Origin: Promerops cafer
Taxonomy: Eukaryota > Chordata > Aves > Passeriformes > Nectariniidae
Length of the DNA: 64,000 nt
Assembly (NCBI GenBank): GCA_013398275.1
Contig: VZSE01002468.1
Coordinates: 389,029 to 453,028 of the forward strand
Direction: 5' to 3'
Part shown: in pieces, positions 62,346-64,000 of the stretch
Position numbering within the stretch: the first letter of the stretch is position 1
Layout: each line of letters begins with the position of its first letter
Notes under the pieces: generated by a model
The model's input: only the letters and a program-made list of their open reading frames with translations
Databases searched by the model: none
Told to the model about the DNA's origin: nothing
Program-made: the position numbers and the translations under genes

Positions 62346-63668
62346 TTTTTTGAATCAGGCTCTCATCTCCATCAGACAGATTTATTGGTACAAATCGACT
62401 GTGTTACATGGTAGCTTAAGCCAGGTGCCTCTGAAGAGGGACCTCCAACAAAGAAATCCCTGGGTAATATCTCCTTTATGATCTAAACTCCCTATCCCTC
62501 AACCAACAGTCTGGATCAAAAAGCATCATTATATGGGGTCTTCTCACTCTTCATTGGGTCACTCTTTCACTACCAAGTGGTTGCCATGTGGTCACCTTCA
62601 TATCCTCTTAGGTTGGTTTGGCTGAGGATTTTGATCCGTTCTGTAGTCCATGTTGTAATATGGTTGTTACAGTTCATATGTGCCTTCCAACTGAAACAGA
62701 ACAGACTATTCTAATTTCTGAATTAGACAAAGTATTACCTGAATTTGACTAAGTTGTTTATTGGTATAAATCAGTGCATTGCTAAATGGCTTGGGGAGCT
62801 GCTTAAGATGGTGGTGGTTGTTTTGTTTTTTTTTTTCCATCATGTGGATGATTTTGCTGGATGGCCGAGTCATTGGGGTGTGAGTCACTGGTGGCCTGTG
62901 ACTCTCTGCTCCTTGGATTGTGGTCCGTAATGTGTTAACTCTGCTTTGATAACACTTACACATGCTGTCACTTAATCTGAAAAATTAGAAACACTTCTGT
63001 TTTCTTTTGGCTTTGAAGGTGTATCTGACCAATTTTCTCTGTATTTTTGGTTTAATCTTTGATGCTTTCATCTTCTTACTACTGCTGACTTGTGTGATTT
63101 ACAGGCTGACTGTTTATATTCTCATATCAGGGGATTAATCACTAGCTAGAGAATCAGAATATTTTTATTGTTACTGTGTGTCAGACCATCTGTGTGAATG
63201 GATCTTTTATCCATTTTCCAGCAAGCTATAAATCTTGTAATGTCAGCTGCTGAAACAATTTTTAGTTTCACTGAGGAGTTGTTGGAGTGCTTACCATTAT
63301 TCTGTGGTCAACTGAAATGATATCTATTTAAATATGTGGTTCTCTTTTTTCCTGTTCACTATTTTAGCATCCGGTCTATTGAATATGTCAGAGCTCTCGG
63401 AAAAATGATGTTTTAGTTTTGTCAGATGTTTAGTTTTGTTAGTTTGCAAACTCAATCCTTCCTGAGGTTTTAAGTTGCTTTTACATATGTACCTTTCTCC
63501 CCTGAGGCTTTAATTCTGGAAGAGAAACAGGACAGGTAGGGCTGTCATAGCCATTTCATTCTATGTATCTTTTGTTAAGCTTGCTACCACAAAATTGGTA
63601 TCAGCACTGTGGTTTACCCTTATTGATTTACTTTGCTTTTGCTATAACTCTCCTAGCTGAAAACGCCA

Positions 63669-63688
63669 AAAAAAAAAAAAAAAAAAAG
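63669..63688. repeat. Poly-A run of 20
   Basis: Twenty consecutive A. It could be a retroposed tail, but I see no recognisable retrocopy immediately before it. Confidence 0.8.
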
Positions 63689-64000
63689 GACTCTGAAGCT
63701 GTGCCTGTACTGCTGGGCATCTTCAAAAAAACACTTTCAAAAAAACAAGCTGGGAAAACATTACAATTAGAGGGAAGGTAGTGTAGTAAAACTTTGTGTG
63801 AGATTATATTGGCAGGGTGGTGTTCATTTGCAAAAAAAAATTAGTTCATTTTCATCATTCACATGATCTGATGCATAGAGTTCATTGGTACATCTGTAAC
63901 ATACTCACAAGCATCAACACATGGATGTCCAGATGGTGTGGCCAGGATCACTTGTGTGCAAAGAGGATAAAGTAGTTTTTGGACAGATCTTTCACACTCT

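Larger units (their letters stand above)
56900..64000. other. A/T-rich non-coding region, probable intron or intergenic DNA
   Basis: About 7 kb with no supported exon. It holds an old antisense CR1 (58.7-59.1 kb), a 29-bp duplication (59441-59494), a GC-richer patch at 59530-59790, a sense CR1 with a 44-bp minisatellite (61.8-62.35 kb), poly-T at 57293-57304 and a 20-A run at 63669-63688. Confidence 0.6.

Noticed and set aside
61995..62353. Three overlapping 77-106-codon frames on +
   Set aside because: All come from the 44-bp minisatellite in a dead CR1 copy; not a protein repeat gene.

Overview
This window is nuclear DNA from a bird. It is intron-rich, has CR1 LINE fragments on both strands, avian LTR-type repeats and several CpG islands, and its coding exons match vertebrate genes. 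I found no bacterial, phage, CRISPR or plasmid signal. I cannot fix the species. All gene names rest on recognising exon translations against remembered human orthologues, not on a search.

Layout, left to right. Positions 661-7098 (+) hold the last six coding exons of SPICE1 (spindle and centriole protein); its 5' exons lie beyond the left edge. Positions 7.2-15.9 kb hold no exon I can defend, but include a CpG island at 13.3-14.0 kb broken by 31 Ns. TRIM45 follows on + (15964-20989): second B-box, coiled coil, filamin repeat and Cys/His-rich tail are present, but the RING exon is not visible. VTCN1 (B7-H4) is complete on + (25998-34560; five coding exons, 281 codons). CTC1, the large subunit of the telomere CST complex, fills 37183-53248 on - as 24 coding exons that splice in phase into about 1273 codons. 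A solo LTR with a 5-bp target duplication sits in CTC1 intron 2. Upstream of CTC1 are its CpG-island promoter, an LTR-like repeat interrupted by a 209-N gap, and a second CpG island with a likely first coding exon on + (56229-56267) of a gene I cannot name. The last 7.5 kb is AT-rich non-coding DNA with CR1 fragments, one of which has expanded into a 44-bp minisatellite.

The genes do not form a pathway. SPICE1 acts at centrioles and spindles, TRIM45 is a ubiquitin ligase, VTCN1 is a T-cell co-inhibitory ligand, and CTC1 acts at telomeres. TRIM45 and VTCN1 are also neighbours in human (1p13), whereas human SPICE1 (3q13) and CTC1 (17p13) are elsewhere, so the block joins genes from three human locations. 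I found no undescribed biological system. The most useful points are the new neighbourhood of CTC1, the missing TRIM45 RING exon, the TRIM45 tail that resembles a zinc module, the solo LTR in CTC1, and two probable assembly problems.
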